From Nitrosomonadales bacterium (GTDB lineage Bacteria > Pseudomonadota > Gammaproteobacteria > Burkholderiales > Nitrosomonadaceae): a stretch of 61,849 nucleotides of DNA. The first letter of the stretch is position 1, and every line of letters starts with the position of its first letter. This document shows positions 9,131 through 19,587 of this stretch, piece after piece. The translations under genes and the position numbers were made by a program. The DNA lies in the NCBI GenBank assembly GCA_009886095.1, contig VFJL01000039.1:1-61849 (forward strand). The letters are read 5' to 3'. The notes below the pieces were generated by a model. The model saw nothing but the letters and a program-made list of their open reading frames with translations, did not search any database and was not told the DNA's origin.

Positions 9131-9310
9131 ATGGATGCAAAGCTGCTCGACATTTTAGTATGCCCGCTGTGCAAGGGCCCATTACTATACAAAAAAACCG
9201 AGAATGAGTTGATCTGCAAGGCTGACCGACTGGCCTTTCTCATCAAGGATGGTATTCCGGTGATGCTGGAAGACGAGGCACGCAAACTGCCCGCCGAAGA
9301 AGAAGTTTAG
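9131..9310 (+). CDS. Trm112/YcaR family small zinc-binding-like protein
   Basis: A 59 aa protein starting [18 protein letters not shown], with the N-terminal CPxC pair, then [21 protein letters not shown], which matches the E. coli YcaR/UPF0434 pattern closely. Eukaryotic Trm112 activates methyltransferases; the bacterial role is not settled. GAGGAAA lies 7 bases before the ATG. In many Proteobacteria this gene is between lpxK and kdsB; neither is here, so it has been separated from that context and is followed after 33 bases by an ADP-ribosylglycohydrolase. Confidence 0.9.
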   Translation: MDAKLLDILVCPLCKGPLLYKKTENELICKADRLAFLIKDGIPVMLEDEARKLPAEEEV

Positions 9311-9343
9311 CCCGGAAAAATTTCGCTACGGATATATACAAAA

Positions 9344-10294
9344 ATGAATCCAGTTACCGCTGCCGTTCTTGGCGCTGTCGTTGCTGACTCTGCCACGCTT
9401 GGCCTGCACTGGCTTTATGACCCTGTACGCATTACAGAGATTGAAGCAAGGAAGGGATTGGTGTTTTTACCACCCGATGCAACCGACTACGCCGGCGCCA
9501 AGGGTTACTTCGCACATGGCGGCAGAGTAGCTGGCGAATCGAGCGGGTACGGTGAGGTGTGCCTGTTGATGCTCCAGCATCTGGCGAAGCATGGGGAGTT
9601 TAAGCGGACTGAGTACCAGACCGAATACCGCGCACACTTTGGGCCAGGCGGTGCGTTCGTGGGTTATGTTGATTCGCCCACCCGCCTGACGTTGCGCACG
9701 TTATTGCCGCTTGAGCCGACGGCATTTCCGGCGGCATCCGGTGCCAATGACGATCAGTTTGCGGCACTGGCAGCGCTACCGGCACTGGTGGCGACCCACA
9801 GCGGATCGCTGGTAGCGCTGATGGAGCGAGTCGAAGAGGTCGTGCGCATCACCAATAACAATACGCTGGCGGTTACTGCCGCGCAATGTTCCGCTGTGGC
9901 GTTGTTTGAAGTGCTGCGTGGTACACCGATTGCGCAGGCATTGGCGGGCGCCTTGCCGTTTGCAGGTAATACTCTTAGGCCGCTACTGGAGCAGGCGCTC
10001 GCCGTGCCAACATTGGATAGCATTGCAGTTGCGGCGCGCTTTGGTATGGCTTGCCATGTCGCAGAGGGCTTGCCAGTGGTTTTCCATATCGCGCAGCATG
10101 CACGGGATTACCGCAGCGCAATTGAGGACAACATTCGTGCTGGGGGAGACAACTGCGGCCGTAGCATCATGCTCGGTGCCATCGTGGCAGCGCATATGGC
10201 AAAGCAGGGCGGCTCTGCGTCTCCCATCCCGCTGCAGTGGTTGGCGCGCTATCGCAAGTTGGTTGCCGCAATTGATGCATGCACGGCACTTTAG
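9344..10294 (+). CDS. ADP-ribosylglycohydrolase family protein
   Basis: A 316 aa all-helical protein of the ADP-ribosylglycohydrolase (DraG/crystallin J1) superfamily. The N-terminal AVLGAVVADSATLGLHWLYDP replaces the classical GDALG form, and the C-terminal NIRAGGDNCGRSIMLGAIVAA keeps the GGDN aspartate used for metal binding. The family removes ADP-ribose from proteins or small molecules; this subgroup has no assigned substrate that I know. No ADP-ribosyltransferase gene is near. It follows the Trm112-like gene by 33 bases, so shared transcription is likely. Confidence 0.8.
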   Translation: MNPVTAAVLGAVVADSATLGLHWLYDPVRITEIEARKGLVFLPPDATDYAGAKGYFAHGGRVAGESSGYGEVCLLMLQHLAKHGEFKRTEYQTEYRAHFGPGGAFVGYVDSPTRLTLRTLLPLEPTAFPAASGANDDQFAALAALPALVATHSGSLVALMERVEEVVRITNNNTLAVTAAQCSAVALFEVLRGTPIAQALAGALPFAGNTLRPLLEQALAVPTLDSIAVAARFGMACHVAEGLPVVFHIAQHARDYRSAIEDNIRAGGDNCGRSIMLGAIVAAHMAKQGGSASPIPLQWLARYRKLVAAIDACTAL

Positions 10295-10405
10295 TCCGAT
10301 ATTTTATGTATGTGCGGCATGCATGTGCATGCAAGTCTGCTGGGCTGATCTTGAACAGCAGTAAAGTGAGTAGGGGGCATGATGCTCCGATTACGCCGGA
10401 TCACC

Positions 10406-10633
10406 TCATTTCTTTTTCATATAAAATGTAAACTCTCCTGTTGTCTCTAACAAGAGCAGCAGTTCATTCCCCGTCTGATCGGCGAAAACCTGAAAATCAA
10501 TGGTTGCACCGGGATCGGTGGCAGCAATTTTCAGCACTTGTCCGGTGGTCATATCCGCCAGAGATTTCTTGGTACGCAGGATCGGCAGCGGGCAAAGCAA
10601 GCCCCGCACGTCCAGTTCCTTGTCGAAATTCAT
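10406..10633 (-). CDS. TusA/SirA-like sulfur carrier protein
   Basis: A 75 aa protein with the hallmark LDVRGLLCPLPIL, in which the Cys of the CPxP motif carries persulfide sulfur in TusA proteins, and the later segment KIAATDPGATIDF. It could act in tRNA thiolation or in sulfur transfer to other pathways. It is a single gene, convergent with the ADP-ribosylglycohydrolase gene and divergent from argJ; no dsr or other tus genes are near. Confidence 0.88.
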   Translation of the reverse strand: MNFDKELDVRGLLCPLPILRTKKSLADMTTGQVLKIAATDPGATIDFQVFADQTGNELLLLLETTGEFTFYMKKK

Positions 10634-10774
10634 GTTTTTTCTCCTGGCTCGTTAATTACAACGTCCTATAATAATCAATTGATTACAGAAATGCTACCTG
10701 CGCGAGTTCGGTAAATATGAAAACGTAATGCTGAAGATGAGTTAGGATAACGCATCTTTGATAGTTCGATCATC

Positions 10775-12013
10775 ATGCCAGTCAATATTACGCCTCCCTT
10801 ACCCGAACAATTGCTGCCAATAAAGGGCGTGTCGCTCGGCATCGCCGCAGCGGGAATCAAGAAATCCAATCGCCAGGATTTGCTGGTGATTGTGCTGGAT
10901 GAGGGTGCGCAGGTTGCCGGCGTGTTTACGCAAAACCGCTTCTGTGCTGCACCTGTGATAGTGGCTAAAGAGCATCTCTCCCATTCCGATTCAAAATTCT
11001 CAATCCGCGCATTGGTGATCAATACCGGTAACGCTAATGCCGGTACTGGCGAACAAGGGATTGCCTGCGCCCGCTCTACCTGTTTCGAGCTGGCCAGATT
11101 GCTGGGTTGTAATGTGCGGCAGGTGCTGCCATTTTCCACCGGCGTCATTATGGAACCGCTGCCGCTGGAGAAAATTGTTGCAGGCTTGCCCATCGCGCTG
11201 GCTAATCTCAAATCGGATAACTGGTTTGCTGCGGCGCAGGCGATCATGACCACCGATATTGTGCCCAAGGCAGTGTCGAAGCAGATTGCACTCAACGGCA
11301 CTACTGTGACCATTACCGGGATTGCCAAAGGCTCCGGCATGATTCATCCCAATATGGCGACCATGTTGGGCTATGTGGTGACTGATGCGGCTGTGAGCCA
11401 GCCGTTGTTGCAGCAGATGGTGCGTTATGCGGCAGATAGCTCGTTTAATCGCATCACCGTGGATGGAGATACTTCGACCAACGACGCTTTCATTCTGATC
11501 GCAACGGGTCGTGCTGGCCATGCGGAAATCACAGAAAAGCGGAGTGCCGAATTCAACCTATTGCAACAGGCGGTGACGGAGGTTGCAGTGCAACTTGCGC
11601 AGGCTATTGTGCGCGATGGTGAAGGCGCGACCAAGTTCATTACGGTGCGGGTTGAAAATGGGAAAACTCAGAATGAATGTGCCAAGGCTGCATATGCCAT
11701 TGCCCATTCGCCGCTGGTAAAAACCGCTTTCTTCGCCTCTGACCCGAACCTGGGTAGGATACTCGCAGCCATCGGTTACGCGGGCATTGATGATCTTGAC
11801 GTGAGCAAGCTGCAACTTTATCTTGATGACGTTCTGGTTGCGGAGAATGGCGGCAGGGCACAAAGCTATCTTGAGCAGGACGGTCAACGGGTGATGCAGC
11901 AAGCTGAAATTGTTGTGCGGGTTGTGCTCAATCGGGGACATGAATCAACCACGGTATGGACCTGCGATTTTTCCTATGATTATGTTAAGATTAATGCGAG
12001 TTATCGCAGCTAA
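10775..12013 (+). CDS. argJ: Bifunctional glutamate N-acetyltransferase/amino-acid acetyltransferase
   Basis: Moves the acetyl group from N-acetylornithine to glutamate in the cyclic arginine pathway, and may also use acetyl-CoA. The self-cleavage site is clear: [14 protein letters not shown], where the precursor is cut before Thr196, which becomes the catalytic nucleophile of the beta chain. [16 protein letters not shown] and the C-terminal region are also typical. The length of 412 aa is normal. It stands alone, with a 140-base divergent intergenic region toward the tusA-like gene. Confidence 0.96.
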   Translation: MPVNITPPLPEQLLPIKGVSLGIAAAGIKKSNRQDLLVIVLDEGAQVAGVFTQNRFCAAPVIVAKEHLSHSDSKFSIRALVINTGNANAGTGEQGIACARSTCFELARLLGCNVRQVLPFSTGVIMEPLPLEKIVAGLPIALANLKSDNWFAAAQAIMTTDIVPKAVSKQIALNGTTVTITGIAKGSGMIHPNMATMLGYVVTDAAVSQPLLQQMVRYAADSSFNRITVDGDTSTNDAFILIATGRAGHAEITEKRSAEFNLLQQAVTEVAVQLAQAIVRDGEGATKFITVRVENGKTQNECAKAAYAIAHSPLVKTAFFASDPNLGRILAAIGYAGIDDLDVSKLQLYLDDVLVAENGGRAQSYLEQDGQRVMQQAEIVVRVVLNRGHESTTVWTCDFSYDYVKINASYRS

Positions 12014-12108
12014 TGTTTAATCTCTGCGGGTTTAATTGATGACAAAAAATAAAATGAATATGAAAGTGGGTGCAGGTGAAATAAAGAAACTCCAAACTCA
12101 GTGAGCCA

Positions 12109-12912
12109 ATGACTCATCAGGTGACCTCTCATCAAGACCGCAAGCAAAACGACCTACTCGCAGCCGTCATGGCCTATGACTTATGGTTTTTTCTGGCGCG
12201 GCATGACATCAAGATAAAATATCGACGTTCAAAAATTGGACCATTCTGGATAACACTCAGTATGGCGATTTTCTGCGTCGTGCTGGGAGTGGTCTTTAGC
12301 CAGCTATTCAAGATAGAAACCTCCGAGCTTTTGCCTTTTCTTTCGATTGGGCTGGTTGTGTGGGGTTTGGTTGCCAGTAACGTGAGCGAAATGCCTAATC
12401 TGTTTGTTGATAATGCCTCCTATATCAAAGAGATGCGTATTAACCCGCTGATTATTCTGTTGCGTGCACTGACTAGAAACGTCATTGTTTTTGGACACAA
12501 CCTGCTTATTGTGCTGGGAATCTATCTGTATTTTGGCATCTGGCCAGGTTGGGTTGGGCTGTTAGCCCTGCCTGGTTTTTTTTTGGTATTGCTCAATCTG
12601 GCAGTAATCGGAATCCCGCTTAGTATCATTGGCGCTCGATTCAGGGATCTCGCACAGATCACCCAAAGTATTCTTCAAGTTGTGTTCTTCATTACTCCGA
12701 TTTTCTGGTTTCCACGCTTGTTCGGGGATACCAGTTGGGTCATTGCGGCGAATCCCATCGCCTACTTTATTGATTTGGTAAGATCCCCTCTTTTAGGTAA
12801 TCCCCCAGAACTCATTTCTTGGGGAGTGGCGGTACTGACACTTGCAATCACTTCACTCATTGCGGTGTGGGTCTATCGAAGCAAAAGTACTCGCATCGTT
12901 TTCTGGGTATGA
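12109..12912 (+). CDS. ABC-2 type polysaccharide exporter permease (Wzm-like)
   Basis: Inner-membrane half of an ABC exporter that moves undecaprenyl-linked polysaccharide to the periplasm. The 267 aa protein has a cytoplasmic N-terminus containing DIKIKYRRSKIGPFW, a conserved segment of this family, followed by about six membrane helices. Its end overlaps by reading distance with the ATPase gene, whose ATG lies 10 bases after the stop. No glycosyltransferase genes accompany the pair, which is unusual for an O-antigen or capsule exporter. Confidence 0.87.
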   Translation: MTHQVTSHQDRKQNDLLAAVMAYDLWFFLARHDIKIKYRRSKIGPFWITLSMAIFCVVLGVVFSQLFKIETSELLPFLSIGLVVWGLVASNVSEMPNLFVDNASYIKEMRINPLIILLRALTRNVIVFGHNLLIVLGIYLYFGIWPGWVGLLALPGFFLVLLNLAVIGIPLSIIGARFRDLAQITQSILQVVFFITPIFWFPRLFGDTSWVIAANPIAYFIDLVRSPLLGNPPELISWGVAVLTLAITSLIAVWVYRSKSTRIVFWV

Positions 12913-12922
12913 GACTGATTGC

Positions 12923-13747
12923 ATGAGTTCGATTGAAGTTAGCCACGTGTATCTTGATTACCCACTAGTCGGTATCGGTAGCCGTTCGCTAAAAAATCGC
13001 ATTCTCGGTGCTGCAACAGGTGGACTAATCTCTGCCGGCACGACAGTTCCCATTGTCAGTGCGCTCAGAGATATAAATTTTTTTCTTGAGGAAGGCGATC
13101 GACTGGGCCTGGTGGGCCATAACGGCGCAGGAAAATCCACGCTACTCAAAGTGCTGGCTGGCATTTATCAGCCGACATTAGGCTCCATGCGAGTAAAGGG
13201 CCGGGTTGTTTCCACTTTGAATATTTCTCTCGGTATGGAGCCAGAAGCTACCGGCTTCGAGAACATCATTATTCGAGGGCTTCTGCTTGGCATGAAGCGT
13301 TCAGAAATACAAAGGAAACTGGATGGTATTGCCGCATTCACCGAACTCGGCGAATACCTCGATCTGCCGGTCCGCATTTATTCTTCAGGTATGGCGACAC
13401 GCCTTGCCTTTGCCACCGTGACGGCTATGGATTCAGACATTCTTTTAATGGATGAAGTTATTGGAACTGGTGATGCCGCTTTCACAGACAAAGCAGAAAA
13501 GCGACTGAACGAATTCATTAACCGAAGCAAAATTATCGTTCTGGCCTCCCATGCCGATACAATAATCCGAAAACTCTGCAACAAGGCTTTATTGTTGGAG
13601 CATGGGCAGATTGTTGCTGCGGGGAGTGTTGAAGAGGTAATTGGTATTTATCAACAGCGCACGGAACTTGCCCGTGGAAACGAATTTCTTAGTAGTAGTT
13701 CAATTCAGGTTAATACTCATGAGCGCATTGCTTCACCTCAAATATGA
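12923..13747 (+). CDS. ABC-type polysaccharide exporter ATP-binding protein (Wzt-like, short)
   Basis: Energises the Wzm-like permease. Walker A GHNGAGKST, signature YSSGMATRLAF and Walker B ILLMDEV are present, with the divergent SSG signature that marks the Wzt/TagH/KpsT group. At 274 aa it has only about 40 residues after the nucleotide-binding domain and so lacks the carbohydrate-binding C-terminal domain of O9a-type Wzt; this resembles Wzt proteins that do not select a capped glycan end. ATG 12923 is preferred over the far upstream in-frame codon because homology begins with MSSIEVSHVYLDY. Confidence 0.87.
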   Translation: MSSIEVSHVYLDYPLVGIGSRSLKNRILGAATGGLISAGTTVPIVSALRDINFFLEEGDRLGLVGHNGAGKSTLLKVLAGIYQPTLGSMRVKGRVVSTLNISLGMEPEATGFENIIIRGLLLGMKRSEIQRKLDGIAAFTELGEYLDLPVRIYSSGMATRLAFATVTAMDSDILLMDEVIGTGDAAFTDKAEKRLNEFINRSKIIVLASHADTIIRKLCNKALLLEHGQIVAAGSVEEVIGIYQQRTELARGNEFLSSSSIQVNTHERIASPQI

Positions 13748-13866
13748 GTAATTTGCAGATGACCGACTGTTGAAGACTATGCAACCTGGAGCATATGATT
13801 TGGCTGGTCTGCCGCAAATTGATAGCGCGCTGACAGCATATTCATGCCCATATTAGCTACTCCCTG

Positions 13867-16659
13867 CTAGCCGCTATTTCTTAGTCCAGCGGCGACGCCG
13901 TTGATGGTGAGATGGATTGCACGCTGTACCATTTCGCCGGTATCACCAGCACGATAGCGGCGTAGCAGCTCCACTTGCAGATGGTTGAGCGGATCGATGT
14001 AGGGAATGCGGTTACGGATGCTGCGCGCTAAAGTGGGATTATCCTGCAGCAGTTCAGTGTGGCCCGTCACGGCAAACAACCATTTCACGCTGCGATCCCA
14101 TTCCGCCTCAATACGACCAAAGATTTCTTCGCGCAGCTTAACGTCCGTCACCAGTTCAGCGTAGCGGGAGGCGATGCCCATATCGGTTTTTGCCAGCACC
14201 ATGTCCATGTTGGACAGCAGTGTTTGCAGAAACGGCCAGACGCGATGCATTTCCTGCAGCAGTTCCAGCCCTCGTTCGCCCTCATGCTGGACGAATACCT
14301 CCACTGCCGAGCCAAAGCCATACCAGCCGGGGATCATCGCGCGGCTGACGCTCCAGCTGAATACCCATGGGATCGCACGCAGATCTTCGATTAGATCAGA
14401 TTGCTTGCGTGAAGGTGGGCGGCTGCCGATATGCAGTCCGGCGATTTCTCTGATCGGAGTGGACTCTTGAAAGTAGCGCTCAAAGCCGGGAGTTTCATAT
14501 ACTAGGTTGCGGTAAGCGGCGAGCGCATTACCAGCCAGCACTTCCATGACCTGATGGTAACCGGCAGCGCGTTCGCCCAGGATATCGTGGCTCAACAAGG
14601 TAGCCTCGATGGTGGCAGCTACCAGCGTTTCGAGATTACGTCGGCCGATTTCTGGATCGGAGTATTTGCTGCCGATAACTTCGCCCTGCTCAGTGATGCG
14701 TATCTGTCCGTTGACGCTGCCCGGTGGCTGCGCCAATATCGCTTGGTAACTCGGTCCGCCACCGCGCCCGACCGTGCCGCCACGGCCATGAAACAGACGC
14801 AACTCGATCTTATGCTTGGCGAATACCTTGGTCAGCTCGGTCTCGGCCTTATACAGCTCCCAGTTGGCGGCGAGGAAGCCGCCGTCTTTGTTACTGTCGG
14901 AATAGCCCAGCATTACTTCCTGCACGTCGCCGCGAGAATCGAGTAGTTTGCGGTAGTAGGGCAGTGAGAATAACTCATCCATGATGGTGCCGCAGCCGCG
15001 CAGGTCGGTGATGGTCTCGAACAACGGGATGATATTGAGATGTAGGCAAGGGGTTTCCCCGGGTTGGAGTAGTCCCACTTCCTTTAGCAGCAGCGCAACT
15101 TCCAGTACATCGGAGACACCATCAGTTTTGGAGATGATGTAATTGGGTAGCGCAGCGCGACCGAAACGTCGATGAATTTCTGCCGCTGTTTGCAGAATGT
15201 GCAGTTCACTGCTGGTGGTATCAGAATAATCCAGATAAGGTGAGAGCAGTGGGCGCGGGCTGCTGATTTCGGTCAGCAGGCAGCGTGTGCGTTCCGCCTC
15301 GGTCAGTGCAGGATAGTCCTGGCATTGCGCGCCGTGCTTGAATAATTCAGCCACCACGTGCTCATGCACGTTGCTGTGTTGACGCATGTCCAGCGGCGCC
15401 AGGTGAAAGCCGAATACTTCCACTGCGCGCTGCAAGTGGCGCAGTGCTCCGCGCGCCAGCAATTCCGATTTGTGCTGCTTAAGCGAACAAATCACAATGT
15501 CCAGATCATGCACGAACTCCGTGCTGTTTGCATAAGGCTCAACAGGCTCGACCGAGCGTCGCTGTGTGACGGCATGACCAAGTCGGTGACTGGTGGCGGC
15601 GAGGCGCGCATAAATACCGATCAATGCGCGTCGGTAAGGCTCATCGGCACGACTGTCAGCGCGGTCGGGCGAGGCCTCCGCCAGCTCCGCCAGATCTCCG
15701 CTCACCTCCACTAGACGGTCGGTCAGACTCAGCCTGCGGCCAATCAGGTGTACTTCACCTATATAGAAATCAAGTGCCAGTGCCGATTGACGCTCGGCTG
15801 CATGCAGCATCACCTGATGGGTGACGTAGGGATTGCCGTCGCGGTCGCTGCCTATCCAGCTGCCTATCCGCAGAAACGGTGGAACACGCGGGGCATTCAC
15901 ACCCATGCGGCATTCGAGCAGATCCTCGATTTCCGCATAGAGACGCGGCACTTCGGTGAGAAAGGTATAGCGGTAATAGGCGAGGCCATTTTTAATTTCA
16001 TCATGCACCGACAGACGCGCCGAGCGCAGCATGCGGGTTTTCCACAGGATTTGAATAGCGCGACGCAGACCCTCCTCGTTATCGTGCAATTCATCAGGCG
16101 TGAGCTGCATGCGGTCACGCTCATTCATCAGGTGCGCGATGGTCAACTGCCAATCAAGGATGCTTCTGCGCTGTACTTCAGTGGGATGCGCGGTCAATAC
16201 TGGCGATACCACCGCCTTGGCGAAAAACCTGGCTAAGGTGTCACTATCAGCTCCGCTGGATAGAACCCGGTCCAGCGCCAGCGCCACGCTGCCGGCCTGA
16301 GGTGGCGATCCGGCGCAGAGGTGAGCGCGGCGGCGGCGGTTGTGGTGAATGTCCTCGGCAATGTTGGAAAGTTGTGAGAAGAAACTGAATGCACGCACCA
16401 CCGCGACAGTAGCCTTGTTGCTAAGCTGATTGAGTATCGTATCAAGCTCTTGCCGCGCCTTGGGATCCTGCTCGCGCCGAAAGCGGATTGCAGTCTGGCG
16501 AATGTTTTCGACCAGTGCAAAAGTAGGCTCACCCTCCTGTTCGCGCAAGGTGTCACCTAACATGCGTCCCAACAGGCGGATGTCCTCACGCAGAGGCAGA
16601 TCCTTGTCATCGTTGTGATTTTTTTCGGAACTGTTAATCCCGGGAGTAAGGGAACTCAT
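13867..16659 (-). CDS. ppc: Phosphoenolpyruvate carboxylase
   Basis: Makes oxaloacetate from PEP and bicarbonate, an anaplerotic step. The 930 aa protein has the catalytic [13 protein letters not shown], the YSDSNKDGG segment and [15 protein letters not shown], and ends in the conserved ...[11 protein letters not shown] 16659 is chosen because the longer frame would begin at a TTG with a sequence unlike family members. It is divergent from hemC, sharing a short promoter region, a common betaproteobacterial arrangement. Its need for bicarbonate fits the inorganic-carbon uptake genes at the other end of the window. Confidence 0.96.
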   Translation of the reverse strand: MSSLTPGINSSEKNHNDDKDLPLREDIRLLGRMLGDTLREQEGEPTFALVENIRQTAIRFRREQDPKARQELDTILNQLSNKATVAVVRAFSFFSQLSNIAEDIHHNRRRRAHLCAGSPPQAGSVALALDRVLSSGADSDTLARFFAKAVVSPVLTAHPTEVQRRSILDWQLTIAHLMNERDRMQLTPDELHDNEEGLRRAIQILWKTRMLRSARLSVHDEIKNGLAYYRYTFLTEVPRLYAEIEDLLECRMGVNAPRVPPFLRIGSWIGSDRDGNPYVTHQVMLHAAERQSALALDFYIGEVHLIGRRLSLTDRLVEVSGDLAELAEASPDRADSRADEPYRRALIGIYARLAATSHRLGHAVTQRRSVEPVEPYANSTEFVHDLDIVICSLKQHKSELLARGALRHLQRAVEVFGFHLAPLDMRQHSNVHEHVVAELFKHGAQCQDYPALTEAERTRCLLTEISSPRPLLSPYLDYSDTTSSELHILQTAAEIHRRFGRAALPNYIISKTDGVSDVLEVALLLKEVGLLQPGETPCLHLNIIPLFETITDLRGCGTIMDELFSLPYYRKLLDSRGDVQEVMLGYSDSNKDGGFLAANWELYKAETELTKVFAKHKIELRLFHGRGGTVGRGGGPSYQAILAQPPGSVNGQIRITEQGEVIGSKYSDPEIGRRNLETLVAATIEATLLSHDILGERAAGYHQVMEVLAGNALAAYRNLVYETPGFERYFQESTPIREIAGLHIGSRPPSRKQSDLIEDLRAIPWVFSWSVSRAMIPGWYGFGSAVEVFVQHEGERGLELLQEMHRVWPFLQTLLSNMDMVLAKTDMGIASRYAELVTDVKLREEIFGRIEAEWDRSVKWLFAVTGHTELLQDNPTLARSIRNRIPYIDPLNHLQVELLRRYRAGDTGEMVQRAIHLTINGVAAGLRNSG

Positions 16660-16782
16660 CGCGCCATACCTGGTGTAGTAGGAATATGGACGAATCCCCG
16701 CTGCGCTTCGAGCCAAGTCAGTGCCGACCGTGCTAAAATAAACGGCAAACGCAGGTCGCGTAATTTTCTCATCGTAATATAC

Positions 16783-17718
16783 ATGCCCAATTCATCCATG
16801 CTCACAACAATCGTTATCGCTACACGGGAAAGTGCCCTTGCTTTATGGCAGGCAAATTTTATCCGGCAATGGCTGATGGAATTATACCCGCAAACCGCAA
16901 TCAGCATACTCGGCATGACAACACGCGGTGATCAGATACTCGACACTTCGCTCTCTAAAATTGGTGGCAAGGGACTGTTCATCAAGGAGTTGGAGCAGGC
17001 ATTGGAAGAAGGGCGAGCGGATATCGCGGTGCATTCGATGAAAGACGTGCCGATGCATATGCCACCGGGATTCGCACTGGCTGCCATTGGCGAACGTGAA
17101 GATCCGCACGATGCTTTTGTTTCCAATCGCTATACCAGTCTCGACGCGCTCCCTGCTGGCAGCGTGGTGGGTACTTCCAGTTTGCGGCGTGAAAGCCAGT
17201 TGCGTGCGCGTTTTCCGCATTTGCAAGTGCAGCCGCTGCGTGGCAACGTGCAGACTCGTTTACGCAAACTGGATGAAGATCACTATGCCGCAATCATTTT
17301 AGCGGCAGCGGGGCTAAAGCGGCTGGGACTGGCCGCGCGTATTGCCACGCTGTTGAGTTCTGAGTTAAGTCTGCCGGCAGTGGGGCAGGGGGCACTTGGG
17401 ATAGAATGCCGCGCCGATCGAACCGATCTGATAAAGCTCATGCAACCGCTGCATCACTTGAAAACCGCCCAATGTGTGGAGGCCGAACGCGCCATGAGTC
17501 GTGCGCTTAATGGCAGTTGTCAGGTGCCGTTGGGTGGTTTTGCAGAAATTGCCGATGGTGTGCTGCGGTTGCGCGGGTTTGTCGCCAGCCCTGATGGAAC
17601 ACGCATGGTTAGTGGTGAATTGAGTGGCAAACCGGAATCGGGTGTGATCATGGGTGCACAATTGGCGCTGAATTTAAAGGCGCAGGGTGCGGCAGAAATT
17701 CTGGCGGAATTAGAATGA
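16783..17718 (+). CDS. hemC: Hydroxymethylbilane synthase (porphobilinogen deaminase)
   Basis: Joins four porphobilinogens into hydroxymethylbilane in haem synthesis. [26 protein letters not shown] and the cofactor-attachment site [10 protein letters not shown] (Cys246, which holds the dipyrromethane) identify it. The frame is open far upstream, but homology starts around [14 protein letters not shown] 16783 and ATG 16798 are both possible starts, and I used the first. First gene of hemC-hemD-hemX-hemY. Confidence 0.95.
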   Translation: MPNSSMLTTIVIATRESALALWQANFIRQWLMELYPQTAISILGMTTRGDQILDTSLSKIGGKGLFIKELEQALEEGRADIAVHSMKDVPMHMPPGFALAAIGEREDPHDAFVSNRYTSLDALPAGSVVGTSSLRRESQLRARFPHLQVQPLRGNVQTRLRKLDEDHYAAIILAAAGLKRLGLAARIATLLSSELSLPAVGQGALGIECRADRTDLIKLMQPLHHLKTAQCVEAERAMSRALNGSCQVPLGGFAEIADGVLRLRGFVASPDGTRMVSGELSGKPESGVIMGAQLALNLKAQGAAEILAELE

Positions 17719-17743
17719 GTACGCTGGAAGCCGCGAGCTATCC

Positions 17744-18547
17744 GTGACTAAGCCGCTGACCGGGATCAATATCTTGGTTACGCGGCCAGCACATCAGGCA
17801 GGCAATCTTGCCGCTATGATTCGTGCAACGGGTGGTATGCCGGTATTATTTCCAGTACTGGAAATCTGCGATGTGAAAGATCCACTTCCGCTACTCGATT
17901 TAATCGCACGTCTGGATGAATTTGACCTGGCGATTTTCATCAGTCCCAACGCAGTCAACAAGGCGATGAATCTGATACTCACAAAACGGGTGCTGCCGCC
18001 TGGACTGAGAGTTGCCACTGTCGGCCAGAGCAGTGCCAAGGATCTGAAACAGTTTGGTATCAGTGAAGTGCTTGCACCCACTACCCGTTTTGACAGCGAA
18101 GCATTACTCGACATGGCAGAATTGCAGCAGATTGAGGGCAAACATGTAGTAATCTTTCGTGGCGACGGCGGCCGCGAATTGTTGGGGGATACGTTGGTGA
18201 AACGTGGCGCTACAGTCGAATATGCGGAATGTTACTGCCGCGCCAGATCCAACGCTGATATTGCACCGCTGCTGCAAGCTTGGGAAAATAACGCGATGCA
18301 TGCCATTGTCGTGACCAGCAGTGAAGGGCTACGTAATTTGTTTGACATGGTTGGCGATTCTGGCCAATTCTGGCTTAAAAGAACTCCTTTATTTGTATCG
18401 CATGAGCGCATAGTGCAGGTTGCGAAGAAGCTCGGATTCGTTGATGTGATACTTGCCACGACGGGTGACGAGGGGTTGCTACAAGGTTTGTTAGCTTATT
18501 TCGATCCGGGAGCGGGAGTCATAGTTGGTTCTCCACAGAAGCCATGA
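17744..18547 (+). CDS. hemD: Uroporphyrinogen-III synthase
   Basis: Closes hydroxymethylbilane to uroporphyrinogen III with inversion of ring D. The family is poorly conserved, but the N-terminal NILVTRPAHQAGNLA, the ISPNAVNKAM segment, FRGDGGRELL and VTSSEGLRNLF are all recognisable. It starts at GTG 17744, 25 bases after hemC, and its stop overlaps hemX by ATGA. Length 267 aa is normal. Confidence 0.92.
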   Translation: MTKPLTGINILVTRPAHQAGNLAAMIRATGGMPVLFPVLEICDVKDPLPLLDLIARLDEFDLAIFISPNAVNKAMNLILTKRVLPPGLRVATVGQSSAKDLKQFGISEVLAPTTRFDSEALLDMAELQQIEGKHVVIFRGDGGRELLGDTLVKRGATVEYAECYCRARSNADIAPLLQAWENNAMHAIVVTSSEGLRNLFDMVGDSGQFWLKRTPLFVSHERIVQVAKKLGFVDVILATTGDEGLLQGLLAYFDPGAGVIVGSPQKP

Positions 18548-19587
18548 ACGCAGAAACTCAATCCGGCACTGCCGATAAACCACAAAGCTTGCGCAATCGC
18601 ATCAACCCGCTGATGGTCGTTGCCATGCTTATTATCGTTGCCATCGTGGTAGCGTGGCAGTGGTATGACACCCGCAGCCAGATCACGGGCTTGCAACAGG
18701 AGTTGGCAAAACGATTGGCGGAGGCGGATGCTTCCGGCAAAGAATCGCGTAATCTAGCGGCAGAAGCGCGTGAGGCAGGTCGCCAGGCAGATACCAAGCT
18801 TAGTCTGCTCGAAGCTAAACTGGCTGAATCACAGAGCCAGCAAGTGGCGTTGGAAGCACTCTACCAGGAGGTGGCGCGTAATCGTGATGAAGTGACGCTG
18901 GAGGAAGTAGAGCAGTTGCTGCTCATTGCCAGCCAACAACTGCAACTGGCCGGCAATGTGAAAGCTGCGTTGATCGCGATGCAGGAAGCCGATGTCCGTT
19001 TGCAACGCATTGATCGTCCGCAGTTATCACCCCTACGTAAGGTCATGTTGAAGGACATGGATTTGCTGAAAGCTGCGCACTATGTCGATACAGTGGGAAT
19101 CAGTCTGCGTATTGACACTCTTGCCGTCGCAGTAGCAATGCTGCCGTTGGCGATGGAAATCCGTCCGCCGGAAACCAACCCTGTTCCGGAACCAATACCA
19201 GTAGCGGAGAGCGTCTGGTTTAAGTTCGCGCGCGAGGTCTGGGGAGACATGAAGCAACTGGTGCGTATCCAGAATATGGACAAACCGGATTTACCGCTGT
19301 TAGCGCCATCACAAGCATATTTTCTACGTGAGAATCTTAAGTTGCGGCTTTTATCAGCGCGACATGCCTTGCTCGTACGCGATACGGCAAGTTTCAAGAC
19401 GGATATCAAAGCCTGTCTGGACTGGATCAACCGCTATTACGACAGTAAATCGAAGCCTGCCACCAATATGCTGGAGGCATTGCGCCAGTTGCACGACAGT
19501 GAGATCGGCATAGAGTTACCTAATATTTCAGCCAGTCTTGACGCAGTGCGTAATTACCGTCTGGCACGCGAACGGGGAAGCAGATGA
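18544..19587 (+). CDS. hemX: HemX family membrane protein
   Basis: A 347 aa protein with a short Gln-rich cytoplasmic N-terminus, one membrane helix (about residues 23-43) and a long coiled-coil segment (ITGLQQELAKRL through EAKLAESQSQQ), followed by a periplasmic helical domain with the EEVEQLLLIASQQLQLAGN motif typical of HemX. It is often labelled uroporphyrinogen methyltransferase, but it has no SAM-binding motif, so that name should not be taken literally. Translationally coupled on both sides (hemD and hemY). Confidence 0.9.
   Translation: MNAETQSGTADKPQSLRNRINPLMVVAMLIIVAIVVAWQWYDTRSQITGLQQELAKRLAEADASGKESRNLAAEAREAGRQADTKLSLLEAKLAESQSQQVALEALYQEVARNRDEVTLEEVEQLLLIASQQLQLAGNVKAALIAMQEADVRLQRIDRPQLSPLRKVMLKDMDLLKAAHYVDTVGISLRIDTLAVAVAMLPLAMEIRPPETNPVPEPIPVAESVWFKFAREVWGDMKQLVRIQNMDKPDLPLLAPSQAYFLRENLKLRLLSARHALLVRDTASFKTDIKACLDWINRYYDSKSKPATNMLEALRQLHDSEIGIELPNISASLDAVRNYRLARERGSR

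Noticed and set aside
10317-10332. GCATGCATGTGCATGC palindrome between two convergent genes
   Set aside because: It lies in the right place for a terminator but is AT/GC alternating with a weak stem and no U-run; no function is supported.
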